Of a DNA stretch of 25,749 nucleotides, positions 7,855-16,339 are shown in pieces. This stretch comes from a virus, in the IMG/VR virus record IMGVR_UViG_3300023174_005589, positions 1-25,749 of that record; one strand, written 5' to 3'. Both the position numbers and the translations under genes were made by a program. The notes beneath the pieces are model-generated. The model did no database searches. It was not told the origin of the DNA and saw nothing but the letters and a program-made list of their open reading frames with translations. Position 1 is the first letter of the stretch. Each line of letters begins with the position of its first letter.

Positions 7855-8970
7855 ATGAATAATATTCCCAATTGCAGTGCCATAGACACTGGTTTATTTT
7901 TGACCACTGATGGCGGATTAAAAACATGCTGTAGCGGTGCCTACGATTTAGGCAACCTAAGAGTCGAATCGTTATCAGATGTTTATGGTGGCGAACAATA
8001 TATTAAAATTCGAAATGCTCTGATTAACGACCAAAAACACAAGTACTGTTTAAGATGCGACCAACACGAAGAAACGAGCGGTAATAGCCAACGAGTAGTA
8101 TTCAACAAAGAGTTTCCCAGCACAGGTGCCCGCAGAATCAAACAAATTGATCTAAGATGGAGCAATCTTTGCAATTTAACCTGCAGATATTGCAATTCCA
8201 CTGACAGCAGCGAATGGGCTAAATTAGAGAGTATACCTATAGAATCTGTCAGCAGAGACTATGCCTCCGAGATTCTAGAAACTGTGGAAAAAAATAAAGA
8301 ATCCATAGAGTGCGTGTATTTGCTAGGCGGAGAACCCTTGCTACAAAAATACAATATCAATTTATTAGATATTATCAAACCATCAACCAAAATTGATATC
8401 CTCACAAACCTTAGCGTGGATCTTACCAATAATCGTGTTTATCAAAAACTCAAAAATTTTCCAAATGTCATTTGGAACCTCAGTTTTGATAATATTGAAG
8501 AAAGGTTTGAATATGTTAGACATGGAGCAAGTTGGGAATTATTGTTAAAAAATATCAACACCATCATCAACGACTTTGGTGTCTATCGTATAAATTTTCA
8601 TCCTGTTTACAGTATTTGGAGCGCATTCGCTCTCAAAGAATATCAAGACTTCGCTAAATCTTTGGGAATTCGAGTCAATTGGCAGCTGGCCAACGAGGTG
8701 CCAAATTTATTGCTGAAACATCGTGCGGGATACACTGTGTTCGATCACAAAATTGCCATACGACATGCAGCAATCGAACACATAAATCAAATTGATCAAA
8801 ATGATTTTTTTATCAACATCACATCTTCATTAAAAAATTCTTTAGAAATTTCCGGGCTCGATACAAGGTTTCTAAGATGGACTCACGAACTAGAAAAAAC
8901 AATCCCGCCAAAAAAGACCTTTCAGCAACTCTGGCCCGAAGTATGGGATCTGTTGCACCAAAAAAACTAA
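7855..8970 (+). CDS. Radical SAM protein, twitch/SPASM-like (paralogue 1)
   Basis: 371 residues. The radical SAM cluster motif is CNLTCRYC (Cys106, Cys110, Cys113), followed by a Gly-Gly-Glu SAM-binding segment LLGGEPLL. Before it lies a cysteine-rich region (Cys7, Cys25-Cys26, Cys65-x-x-Cys68) resembling an auxiliary-cluster domain placed N-terminally; phage proteins of this sort are often named twitch-domain radical SAM proteins. The C-terminus ends in a PPKKTFQQLWPEVWDLL segment shared with the gene at 9577, so the two are paralogues. It is too long and too rich in extra cysteines for QueE. The substrate is unknown; a peptide or a modified base/sugar are options. Base composition is more A/T-rich than the preceding block. 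Confidence 0.8.
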   Translation: MNNIPNCSAIDTGLFLTTDGGLKTCCSGAYDLGNLRVESLSDVYGGEQYIKIRNALINDQKHKYCLRCDQHEETSGNSQRVVFNKEFPSTGARRIKQIDLRWSNLCNLTCRYCNSTDSSEWAKLESIPIESVSRDYASEILETVEKNKESIECVYLLGGEPLLQKYNINLLDIIKPSTKIDILTNLSVDLTNNRVYQKLKNFPNVIWNLSFDNIEERFEYVRHGASWELLLKNINTIINDFGVYRINFHPVYSIWSAFALKEYQDFAKSLGIRVNWQLANEVPNLLLKHRAGYTVFDHKIAIRHAAIEHINQIDQNDFFINITSSLKNSLEISGLDTRFLRWTHELEKTIPPKKTFQQLWPEVWDLLHQKN

Positions 8971-8986
8971 ATTATTTAATATAAAG

Positions 8987-9016
8987 TTGACTTAATACGA
9001 TAACTATCTGTATAAT
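8987..9016 (+). promoter_or_regulatory. Sigma70-type promoter before the DsbA-like gene
   Basis: TTGACT at 8987-8992 and a perfect TATAAT at 9011-9016, spacer 18 bases. It lies in the 68-base gap upstream of the gene at 9039, which has a strong AAGGAG (9026-9031). It would be readable by unmodified host polymerase. Confidence 0.75.
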
Positions 9017-9038
9017 ACAATTTTCAAGGAGTATTTCT

Positions 9039-9296
9039 ATGTCACAGATGTTTTCGGCCGAACAAAAGGCCAAACTCACTCAACTAGTCAATGAAGGTAT
9101 TGCAGTCTTGACCGAAATCGAAGATCTCACCGGCGGTCTTAACGACACTATCAAAGCCGTGGCAGAAGAATTAGAAGTCAAACCCGCCATCCTTAAAAAA
9201 GCCATCAAGATTGCACAAAAATCCAAGTTTACTGAAACCAACCAGGATCACGAAACACTACAGGATATTTTGGAAACTGTGGGCAGAACCGTGTGA
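9039..9296 (+). CDS. dsbA: DsbA-like double-stranded DNA-binding protein
   Basis: 85 residues, mostly helical. The C-terminal two thirds (IKAVAEELEVKPAILKKAIK, then a downstream acidic ETNQDHETLQDILETV) parallels the T4 DsbA layout: a helix, the ELGV-like turn, a basic helix, then an acidic E..E..L tail. T4 DsbA (89 residues) binds dsDNA and influences late transcription. The match rests on pattern and length only, so another small DNA-binding protein remains possible. It has its own sigma70 promoter and an AAGGAG ribosome binding site. The following membrane protein gene starts in a GTGTGA overlap with its stop codon. Confidence 0.55.
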   Translation: MSQMFSAEQKAKLTQLVNEGIAVLTEIEDLTGGLNDTIKAVAEELEVKPAILKKAIKIAQKSKFTETNQDHETLQDILETVGRTV

Positions 9297-9580
9297 TCGA
9301 CTGGAACAAAACTTTAAAATTTCTGCGGGATGATTGGAAAAGTGATCCGTTAAGGCTGACATTAGAAACCGTTAACTGGGCACTTAATCTTGCAATTGCT
9401 CTGATTTTTGCCATAACAATACCCAATGTACCATTGATTGTGGTATACCCAATATTCTTTGCTGCACTAAGTATTAGTATCTATTCCGCCGTTAGTCGAG
9501 GAAGTTTTGGTTTATTGATCACCAGTATCACTCTTTTTATAATCGATGCTGTTGGGTTTATTCGATTGCTTATGTCATGA
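9293..9580 (+). CDS. Small integral membrane protein, unknown function
   Basis: 95 residues with a GTG start overlapping the upstream stop by 4 bases. An amphipathic basic/acidic N-terminus (about 1-24) precedes two or three hydrophobic segments: roughly 25-45, 46-62 and 70-94 (ALNLAIALIFAITIPNVPLI, VVYPIFFAALSISIY, LLITSITLFIIDAVGFIRLL). It therefore should sit in the inner membrane. No family is recognised. Co-transcription and probable translational coupling with the DsbA-like gene and the following radical SAM gene (ATGA overlap) suggest a shared operon rather than a shared function. Confidence 0.7.
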   Translation: MIDWNKTLKFLRDDWKSDPLRLTLETVNWALNLAIALIFAITIPNVPLIVVYPIFFAALSISIYSAVSRGSFGLLITSITLFIIDAVGFIRLLMS

Positions 9581-10722
9581 TAAAAAAAAATTTTTGCAAA
9601 AGCCCATGGGCTTCAATTTTTGTCGAAACTGATGGCCGTGTAAAATCTTGCTGCCCTGGGGATTTTTATTGGGGCGACCTCAACCATAATAGTCTTGAAG
9701 AAATTTTGAATAGTGCTACAGTGTTAGAGATAAAACAGGGTATTATAAATGACGAGCCAGTGGAGTACTGCAAAAATTGTCGTCAAGATGAAAAATTCAC
9801 TGGAACAAGCCAAAGATTTTATTATGATTACATGGAACTGCCCGATGACATATTAAACTCAACAACTGCACTGGAACTTAAAAATATTGATATACGGTGG
9901 AATCCTTTGTGTAATATGGCATGTGTTTACTGTCGACCCGATAATAGTACACTGTGGCAACAATATATGAAGATTCCAATATCATCCCTAGATCGAACAT
10001 ATTATAAAGATTTGTTACAATTAGTATCGACGCACACTGAAACAATTGATTCTGTATTTTTATTGGGAGGAGAACCACTAATACAAAATCAAAACATTGA
10101 ATTATTAAAAACTTTGAATGATAATTGCGAAATTCAAGTTGTAACTAATTTGAAAGCGAATCTGGAAAAAAATTTAGTATTCAATGAATTAAAAAGAAAA
10201 CAAAATGTCGAATGGAATCTCAGTTTTGAGAATGTCGGCGAACGATTTGAATATGTTCGAAAGGGCGGCAACTGGCAGCAACAAATTAAAAACATCGAAA
10301 TACTCAAATCAATCCCTGCCCATAAAGTAACACTATTAGGAGTATATTGCGTACACAGTGCACTAAATCTTAGGGAACTTTATGAGTTTGCGCACAGCGC
10401 AGATATAGATATTCATTTACAACAATTATATAATCCCACTTGTCTTAATATACTAAACTTTAGTAAGGAAATTCGGCAAAAAGCCATTGATGAAATTGAT
10501 GCTGTACTGAATTTACCATATTTCAATAATTTTATGGAAAAAAATCAGATATTTCTTAACACAATGCGCCAAATGTTAATTGACAAATCAGACGAACAGC
10601 CAACAGTACATAAAGAATTTTGTAATTGGATTGATCAATTTGAATCAATGGCAAAGCCGCACAAAACTTTTGATGAGCTTTGGCCGGAATTAAATCAATT
10701 AATTCGGCAAAGTCTAATTTGA
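9577..10722 (+). CDS. Radical SAM protein, twitch/SPASM-like (paralogue 2)
   Basis: 381 residues. Cluster motif CNMACVYC (Cys112, Cys116, Cys119), and LLGGEPLI downstream. The N-terminus repeats the paralogue 1 layout: an early Cys, SCCPGDFYWGDL, then YCKNCRQDE. The C-terminal KPHKTFDELWPELNQLI segment also matches the gene at 7855. The coding sequence is noticeably A/T-richer than the polymerase next door, including a nine-A run just after the start (9581-9589) that could cause slippage. It starts in an ATGA overlap with the membrane protein gene. The two paralogues are different enough that they probably act on related but distinct sites, or as partners. Substrate unknown. Confidence 0.8.
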   Translation: MIKKNFCKSPWASIFVETDGRVKSCCPGDFYWGDLNHNSLEEILNSATVLEIKQGIINDEPVEYCKNCRQDEKFTGTSQRFYYDYMELPDDILNSTTALELKNIDIRWNPLCNMACVYCRPDNSTLWQQYMKIPISSLDRTYYKDLLQLVSTHTETIDSVFLLGGEPLIQNQNIELLKTLNDNCEIQVVTNLKANLEKNLVFNELKRKQNVEWNLSFENVGERFEYVRKGGNWQQQIKNIEILKSIPAHKVTLLGVYCVHSALNLRELYEFAHSADIDIHLQQLYNPTCLNILNFSKEIRQKAIDEIDAVLNLPYFNNFMEKNQIFLNTMRQMLIDKSDEQPTVHKEFCNWIDQFESMAKPHKTFDELWPELNQLIRQSLI

Positions 10723-10771
10723 ATATATACTGTACTAAGTGTCGCTCACTATACGAGCATGTAGAAAGGTT

Positions 10772-10789
10772 GACCAGCCACGAGTGGTC
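10772..10789 (+). promoter_or_regulatory. Hairpin before the polymerase gene, T4 gene 43 operator-like
   Basis: GACCA (10772-10776) pairs with TGGTC (10785-10789), leaving an 8-base loop GCCACGAG. The Shine-Dalgarno AAAGGA (10792-10797) begins 3 bases later. T4 gp43 represses its own translation by binding a hairpin with a 5-bp stem and 8-base loop at the same place. Loop sequence differs from T4 (AAUAACUC), so binding is inferred from geometry. Confidence 0.5.
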
Positions 10790-10801
10790 TGAAAGGAAAT
10801 A

Positions 10802-13462
10802 ATGAGTTATGTCGATGCCTTATTTGATCGCGCTAAAGATCGAATACATGTGGTTGAAAGAATTGATGGTGTTAGGGTCTATCAGGAGTACCCCGCCAAT
10901 TACGTATTTTATTACGATGATCCACGCGGTAAGCACCGGACCATTTATGATACCCCAGTCAGTAGATTCAGCACCCGGATAGGCAAAGAATTCCACAAGG
11001 AATTAAAGATTAACAGCGGCAAACGCATCTGGGAAAGTGACATTAATCCCGTATTCCGATGTCTCGAAGAGCACTACCTAGGACAAACTGCCCCAAAACT
11101 ACAAACAGCATTCTTCGATATTGAAGTTGACTTCGATCCTGTACGCGGGTTTTCCAAACCCGAAGACCCGTTTAATCCAGTAACAGCCATTACCATTTAT
11201 TTTGATTGGTTAGACAAGGTTGTGACGTTAGTCATTCCTCCCAAAAGTTTGAGTTGGGAAACTGCAGAAGAAATAGCCAAACGATACGATAATTGTTTCT
11301 TGTTTGATCGAGAAGAAGACCTGTTAGACATGTTTTTGAATTTGATCGATGATGCAGACATATTGAGTGGCTGGAACTCCGAGGGTTTCGATATTCCTTA
11401 CATGATCATGCGCACCAAACGTGTGCTCAGTAAAGACGATTGCAGGCGGTTCTGCTTGTGGGGGCAACAGCCTAAGGAACGCACATTTGAAAGATTTGGC
11501 GCCAGTCAACTGACTTTTGATCTGATTGGGCGTGTGCATTTGGATTATATGCAACTCTATCGCAAATACACCTATGAAGAGCGGCACAGTTATAGTCTAG
11601 ATGCCATCGGCGAATATGAGCTGGATGAACGCAAAACACAATACGAGGGCACACTGGATCAGTTGTACAATAGAGATTTTGATAGGTTTATCGAATACAA
11701 TCGCCAGGATACCATGCTGCTGGCCAAATTGGACAAGAAATTAAAGTTCCTAGACCTGGCCAATGAACTGGCACATGACAACACTGTACTGCTACAGACC
11801 ACCATGGGCGCAGTAGCAGTTACCGAACAGGCCATCATCAACGAAGCGCATCAGTTGGGTGTGGTTGTACCCAATCGAACTGGCAGAGACGAACACGGCG
11901 ACACGCAGGCAGCAGGTGCTTATGTAGCGTATCCCAAACAAGGCATGCACGAATATGTAGGCGCCATAGACATTAACTCACTGTATCCTAGTGCCATTCG
12001 AGCACTTAACATGGGTCCCGAGACCATTGTAGGTCAATTGCGTCCCGTAATGACAGACTATTACATCAGTCAAAAAATTGCCGGCGGCAGTAGTTTTGCT
12101 GATGCTTGGGAAGGATTGTTTGGTAGTCTGGAATATACTGCTGTTATGAATATGGAACCTGGCACTGAAATCACTATCGACTGGGAAAATGGCAGCAGTG
12201 ATATTCTCAGTGCCGCGGATGTCTGGCGGTTGATCTTTGACAGCAATCAACCCTGGATACTTAGTGCTAATGGCACTATCTTCAATAATGAACGCAAAGG
12301 CATTGTTCCTGGACTGCTGGAACGCTGGTACGCAGAACGTAAGGAAATGCAGGCCAAGAAGAAAGAAGCAACTGCACCCGAAGACATTGCATTCTGGGAC
12401 AAACGTCAGTTGGTTAAGAAAATTAATCTAAACTCATTATATGGCGCTATTTTGAATCCCGGATGTCGATTCTTCGACCATCGCATTGGTCAGAGTACTA
12501 CACTGACCGGCAGAGTGATTGCCAGACACATGGATGCATATATTAACGAATGCATCATGGGCAGTTATGATCATAGTGGAGAATCCATAATTTATGGAGA
12601 TACTGATAGTTGCTATTTTAGTGTCTGGCCAGCCATTAAGGATGATGTTGCTGCCGGTCGCATGGAGTGGAGCAAAGATCTAGCGGTGGCACTTTATGAT
12701 AACATTGCTGACCAAGTTAATGATAGTTTCCCTGCATTTTGTGAACGGGCATTTCACACTCCCCGTAAACAAGGAGAACTGATTAAGGGAGGCCGAGAAC
12801 TAGTAGCAATTAAAGGTTTGTTTATTAAAAAGAAACGATATGCTGTGCTAATTTATGACATGGAAGGCAAGAGGTTGGATACCCACGGCAAGCCGGGCAA
12901 AGTCAAAGCCATGGGCCTGGATCTGAAACGTTCAGATACCCCCAAGGTTGTGCAGGACTTCCTGAGTGATGTTCTGCTGGACGTGCTGACTGGCGCCACT
13001 AGAGACAGCATTATTGAAAAGGTCCGTGAATTTAAACTGGCATTCACTGAGAGGCCAGCATGGGAGAAGGGAACACCCAAACGTGTGAATAATCTAACCA
13101 AATACACCAAAGAAGAAGAACGACTGGGCAAGGCCAATATGCCGGGCCACGTTCGTGCAGCAATGAATTGGAATAATTTGCGCAGAATGCATGGTGATAA
13201 CTACAGTATGAGTATCGTGGATGGCATGAAGACCATTGTGTGTAAACTAAAAGACAACCCCTTAGGGTACACCAGTGTGGGATATCCCACAGATGAGACG
13301 CACATACCACAGTGGTTCAAAGATTTACCATTTGATGACGGTGAGATGGAGTCCACTATTGTGGACCAAAAAGTAGAAAACCTGTTGGGTGTGCTGGATT
13401 GGAAGATTTCCGAAAACACACAGATCACAACTACCTTTGACGATTTTTTTAGCTTCGAGTAA
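10802..13462 (+). CDS. 43: Family B DNA polymerase with 3'-5' exonuclease (T4 gp43-like)
   Basis: 886 residues, close to T4 gp43 (898). This is the replicative polymerase. Exonuclease motifs: Exo I FFDIEVDFD (Asp106, Glu108), Exo II GWNSEGFDIPYM, Exo III EYNRQDTMLL. Polymerase motifs: A DINSLYPSAIR (Asp390), B KKINLNSLYGAIL, C IYGDTDSCYF (Asp600, Asp602). The spacing follows T4 closely. The last residues, TTFDDFFSFE, look like the C-terminal clamp-binding peptide of T4/RB69 polymerases, and a clamp gene lies about 2 kb downstream. An 18-base hairpin and an AAAGGA ribosome binding site precede the ATG. No frameshift, intein or homing-endonuclease insertion is visible. Confidence 0.97.
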   Translation: MSYVDALFDRAKDRIHVVERIDGVRVYQEYPANYVFYYDDPRGKHRTIYDTPVSRFSTRIGKEFHKELKINSGKRIWESDINPVFRCLEEHYLGQTAPKLQTAFFDIEVDFDPVRGFSKPEDPFNPVTAITIYFDWLDKVVTLVIPPKSLSWETAEEIAKRYDNCFLFDREEDLLDMFLNLIDDADILSGWNSEGFDIPYMIMRTKRVLSKDDCRRFCLWGQQPKERTFERFGASQLTFDLIGRVHLDYMQLYRKYTYEERHSYSLDAIGEYELDERKTQYEGTLDQLYNRDFDRFIEYNRQDTMLLAKLDKKLKFLDLANELAHDNTVLLQTTMGAVAVTEQAIINEAHQLGVVVPNRTGRDEHGDTQAAGAYVAYPKQGMHEYVGAIDINSLYPSAIRALNMGPETIVGQLRPVMTDYYISQKIAGGSSFADAWEGLFGSLEYTAVMNMEPGTEITIDWENGSSDILSAADVWRLIFDSNQPWILSANGTIFNNERKGIVPGLLERWYAERKEMQAKKKEATAPEDIAFWDKRQLVKKINLNSLYGAILNPGCRFFDHRIGQSTTLTGRVIARHMDAYINECIMGSYDHSGESIIYGDTDSCYFSVWPAIKDDVAAGRMEWSKDLAVALYDNIADQVNDSFPAFCERAFHTPRKQGELIKGGRELVAIKGLFIKKKRYAVLIYDMEGKRLDTHGKPGKVKAMGLDLKRSDTPKVVQDFLSDVLLDVLTGATRDSIIEKVREFKLAFTERPAWEKGTPKRVNNLTKYTKEEERLGKANMPGHVRAAMNWNNLRRMHGDNYSMSIVDGMKTIVCKLKDNPLGYTSVGYPTDETHIPQWFKDLPFDDGEMESTIVDQKVENLLGVLDWKISENTQITTTFDDFFSFE

Positions 13463-13467
13463 CCACT

Positions 13468-15543
13468 ATGTCCGAACAACGAATTAATATAGAAAAATTT
13501 AGATCCATGGTCAGAAAACCATTGGACGAAAATGATATTGACGCCAGTCATCGATGGAGATTCCAACAGCTTGGTGGAACATTTGATAAAGATCTGGGAT
13601 TGCAAGGAAAATATTGCTATCACCCGTTTAATACAGTGACCATTGACAGCAAAGGGGAGTGCTATGTTTGCACTTGTCAAGCATGGCTTCCAATTAGCGT
13701 AGGAAACATTTTAGATTTCAATAGCCTCAGAGAGATTTCACATAGTCCTCGGGCAAGAGAAATACAAGCCAGTATCATCGATGGCACATACAAATATTGT
13801 GACAATAAAACTTGCCATCTAATTGCCAGTCGAGATTTAGCTAGTAATATTGGGCATAGAGTAGACAATATTAACTGGATTGTTTTTGCCATCGATGAAA
13901 GTTGTAATTTAAGCTGCCCGAGTTGCAGAACTGAGCTTGTGTTCCATAACAAAGGCGATGATTTTGAAAATCGAATGAAAATCAGTAATCATCTTGTTAA
14001 ATTAATACAAGAACACAATAATTTTTTAAAATTCACCCTTAGCGGCGACGGGGATCCGTTCGCTAGTCATGTTTACAGAAACCTACTAGAAAATTTACAG
14101 ATAGAAAATTACAGCCAAACCGAAATAGAAATTGCAACAAATGGCATACTTGTTAAATCCAGTTGGGAAAAAATGTCAGGTGTGCATAATAGTGTGATCC
14201 GATTTAAAATTAGTTTTGATGCCGGGTCACCGGAAGTTTATTCCATAACACGTCGAGGAGGAGATTGGAATAAACTTATCGAAAACAGCAAGTACATCAT
14301 TGATTGGAAAAAAAGAACAAACTCACAAATGCAAATAGTTGCAAATTTTGTTGTTCAAACCACAAATTATCGTGACATACCAAATTTTGTTAAAATTACA
14401 AAAGATCTCGGTTTTGATGAAATATCTTTTCAGAAGGTAGTTGACTGGGGAAAATGGGGGTTTGGAGAGACCAATACGTTTACCAACCATGCAGTGTGGA
14501 TGGCCAATCATCCCAATCATGATGAATTGGTGAAGATAATTAATCTCCCAATCATGGCCGATAGAAAAATTCAGCTGAATAACCTTGCGTCTTTAAGACG
14601 CAATCTAGCAAAACTATCAGAATTGGTCACTGTGAAGCACATGGCCGATTCAGAACTACACACCCATCAACTAAAACAAACCGTCGAACAGTACATGGCA
14701 TCAATACATAAAATCACCGAGTATCCCGGCCCGCACCAAATTCATGCAAAAATGATGCTGTCTGACAGTGCTCAATTGATTAGACAATTGGAATCTATAG
14801 AATCTTCAGCGAAACGACTAATCTCTGATGTCGATCATGAGATCGGCACTGTTACTTCTGAGTACCATCAACGCGGATATCGAATTAACGGATCTTTTGC
14901 CACCAATCGCACCAGTGTCGAGGGAGAAAGGACACTGAGAAATATATCAATAAGAAAAGATATCAAAGAAAGAATCATTGCCATAATACAAAAATATTCT
15001 GACTGGCGATATCCTGCGCTAGAAATTGGTCCCGGTGACGGCGTTTGGTCAGAATATCTAGTAGCAAACGAGCCACTATATCTGGTGGACATACATCAGG
15101 AATTTTTAGATTCTACTAAAAATGCCTTTAATTCGATTTTTCAAAATCGCATACGAGATTACAAGACTAAAGAAACTGATTTATCAATGTTACCGCAAAA
15201 TCAATTTGGATTTGTGTTTTCTTGGAATGTATTCAATTATTTGACTAGCGATTTAGTGGACCAATATCTTAAACAAATATACAATGTTCTCAGGCCTGGT
15301 GGCGTGTTGATGTTTAGTTATAACAATGCCGAACGAGTGTTAGCCGCTATTGCTGTAGAAACTGGATTTATGAGCTATCTTCCAAAGACCTTGTTGCTTC
15401 AACTGGCCGAAAAACATCAATTCGAAATACTCGCAACACCCGATCTCAACGACGACAATGTTTCGTGGGTCGAGCTACGTAAACCAGGAATGCTGACTAC
15501 CAGTAAAGCGCACACGGCGCTGGGAAAAATTATTCAAAAATAA
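13468..15543 (+). CDS. Radical SAM - class I methyltransferase fusion protein
   Basis: 691 residues. Residues about 45-115 form a Cys-rich N-terminal part (CYHPF, CYVCTCQAW, CDNKTCH). The radical SAM motif CNLSCPSC (Cys146, Cys150, Cys153) and a SGDGDPF segment follow. The middle (about 375-490) looks helical. From about 495 there is a Rossmann methyltransferase: motif I LEIGPGDGVW (Glu519 to Gly525), an acidic strand end LVDIH, then FSWNVFNYL and LRPGGVLMFSYNN. Two SAM-using domains in one chain suggest sequential modification of one substrate. The N-terminal layout is like the other two radical SAM genes, but it is not a close paralogue. It follows polymerase by 5 bases with no clear Shine-Dalgarno. 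Substrate unknown. Confidence 0.8.
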   Translation: MSEQRINIEKFRSMVRKPLDENDIDASHRWRFQQLGGTFDKDLGLQGKYCYHPFNTVTIDSKGECYVCTCQAWLPISVGNILDFNSLREISHSPRAREIQASIIDGTYKYCDNKTCHLIASRDLASNIGHRVDNINWIVFAIDESCNLSCPSCRTELVFHNKGDDFENRMKISNHLVKLIQEHNNFLKFTLSGDGDPFASHVYRNLLENLQIENYSQTEIEIATNGILVKSSWEKMSGVHNSVIRFKISFDAGSPEVYSITRRGGDWNKLIENSKYIIDWKKRTNSQMQIVANFVVQTTNYRDIPNFVKITKDLGFDEISFQKVVDWGKWGFGETNTFTNHAVWMANHPNHDELVKIINLPIMADRKIQLNNLASLRRNLAKLSELVTVKHMADSELHTHQLKQTVEQYMASIHKITEYPGPHQIHAKMMLSDSAQLIRQLESIESSAKRLISDVDHEIGTVTSEYHQRGYRINGSFATNRTSVEGERTLRNISIRKDIKERIIAIIQKYSDWRYPALEIGPGDGVWSEYLVANEPLYLVDIHQEFLDSTKNAFNSIFQNRIRDYKTKETDLSMLPQNQFGFVFSWNVFNYLTSDLVDQYLKQIYNVLRPGGVLMFSYNNAERVLAAIAVETGFMSYLPKTLLLQLAEKHQFEILATPDLNDDNVSWVELRKPGMLTTSKAHTALGKIIQK

Positions 15544-15547
15544 TTTT
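15526..15547. repeat. A/T-only inverted repeat at the end of the radical SAM-methyltransferase gene
   Basis: AAAATTATT and AATAATTTT (9-base arms) around CAAA. It spans the stop codon and is followed by a 13-base palindrome (15546-15558) that runs into the clamp -35 box. A weak terminator or operator is possible; the arms are all A/T, so a chance origin in A/T-rich DNA is also plausible. Confidence 0.35.
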
Positions 15548-15553
15548 CAACTG

Positions 15554-15583
15554 TTGAATTTTCTAAATATGTTATGTTATACT
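15554..15583 (+). promoter_or_regulatory. Sigma70-type promoter before the sliding clamp
   Basis: TTGAAT at 15554-15559 and TATACT at 15578-15583, spacer 18 bases, as at 8987. The spacer contains TCTAAATA (15562-15569), the late-type element. AAGGAGA at 15593-15599 and the ATG at 15605 follow. Confidence 0.55.
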
Positions 15584-15604
15584 CAATGCATCAAGGAGAA
15601 ATAT

Positions 15605-16339
15605 ATGCGTGATTATCTATTAGACATTGTTAAAAACACCTATGGTTTGGGCATCATTGATTTAGTTAAGATCACCGGCACCGATTCAGAGACTAAGATT
15701 GAATCTATTGCCGAAGACAGATCAGTTATTGTGCAGGCCAAGATCAATAATCCTGTACCAGAATTTATTGGTGTGTTTGGTATGCCAAACTTGGGCAAGC
15801 TCAATACTATTCTTAACATTCCAGAATACAAGGATAATGCTAAGATTACATTAAACACACAAGAACGCAACGAGCAAACTGTTCCGGTAGGACTGCATTT
15901 TGAGAATGCCGCTGGCGACTTTAAAAATGATTATCGTTTCATGAGTCAGGAATTAATCAGTGAAAAAGTCAAAAGCATTGTTAATCGCAAGCCCATTAAA
16001 TGGGATGTAGAATTCCAGCCCACTGCAGCCAACATACAAAGACTAAAGTTCCAAGCCAGCGCCAATTCTGAAGAAACTACATTCGTTGCCAAAACAGAAG
16101 GCACTGACCTTAAGTTTTATTTTGGCGATCACAGTAGTCACGCCGGCAATCTGGTGTTTCAAAACAATGTCAATGGTAAAGTAACCAAAGGTTGGAGTTG
16201 GCCAGTTTCTGCAGTTATTTCAATTTTGAACCTAGCTGGCGATAAAACCTTCCGAATCAGTGATGAAGGTGCTGCACAAATTACTGTGGACACTGGCCTG
16301 GCAACCTATAACTATACATTGCCGGCACAGAGCAAGTAA
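15605..16339 (+). CDS. 45: DNA polymerase sliding clamp (T4 gp45-like)
   Basis: 244 residues against 228 in T4 gp45. The ring-shaped processivity factor for polymerase; in T4 it also activates late transcription. The segment FIGVFGMPNLGKLNTILN matches the FLGILSLVN region of gp45, and the C-terminal half (FEIQPTAANIQRL-like strand, LKFYFGDHSSHAGN, then an acidic last strand) fits the clamp fold. I chose the ATG at 15605 over the upstream one at 15554 because it follows AAGGAGA at 6 bases and because the upstream ATG-to-15605 stretch overlaps the promoter. The stop overlaps the next ATG by one base. No clamp-loader gene (44/62) is in the window. Confidence 0.85.
   Translation: MRDYLLDIVKNTYGLGIIDLVKITGTDSETKIESIAEDRSVIVQAKINNPVPEFIGVFGMPNLGKLNTILNIPEYKDNAKITLNTQERNEQTVPVGLHFENAAGDFKNDYRFMSQELISEKVKSIVNRKPIKWDVEFQPTAANIQRLKFQASANSEETTFVAKTEGTDLKFYFGDHSSHAGNLVFQNNVNGKVTKGWSWPVSAVISILNLAGDKTFRISDEGAAQITVDTGLATYNYTLPAQSK

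Noticed and set aside
7855-10722. Radical SAM paralogues as QueE (7-carboxy-7-deazaguanine synthase)
   Set aside because: They are about 150 residues too long, with an N-terminal Cys-rich domain and a C-terminal extension not found in QueE.
10719-10755. TTGAAT and TATACG as a promoter for the polymerase gene
   Set aside because: The spacer is 25 bases, too long for sigma70; the gene may be read from upstream.
15554-15604. Upstream in-frame ATG giving a clamp 17 residues longer
   Set aside because: The segment overlaps the promoter boxes and the Shine-Dalgarno AAGGAGA, and its residues do not resemble a clamp N-terminus; 15605 has the good spacing.
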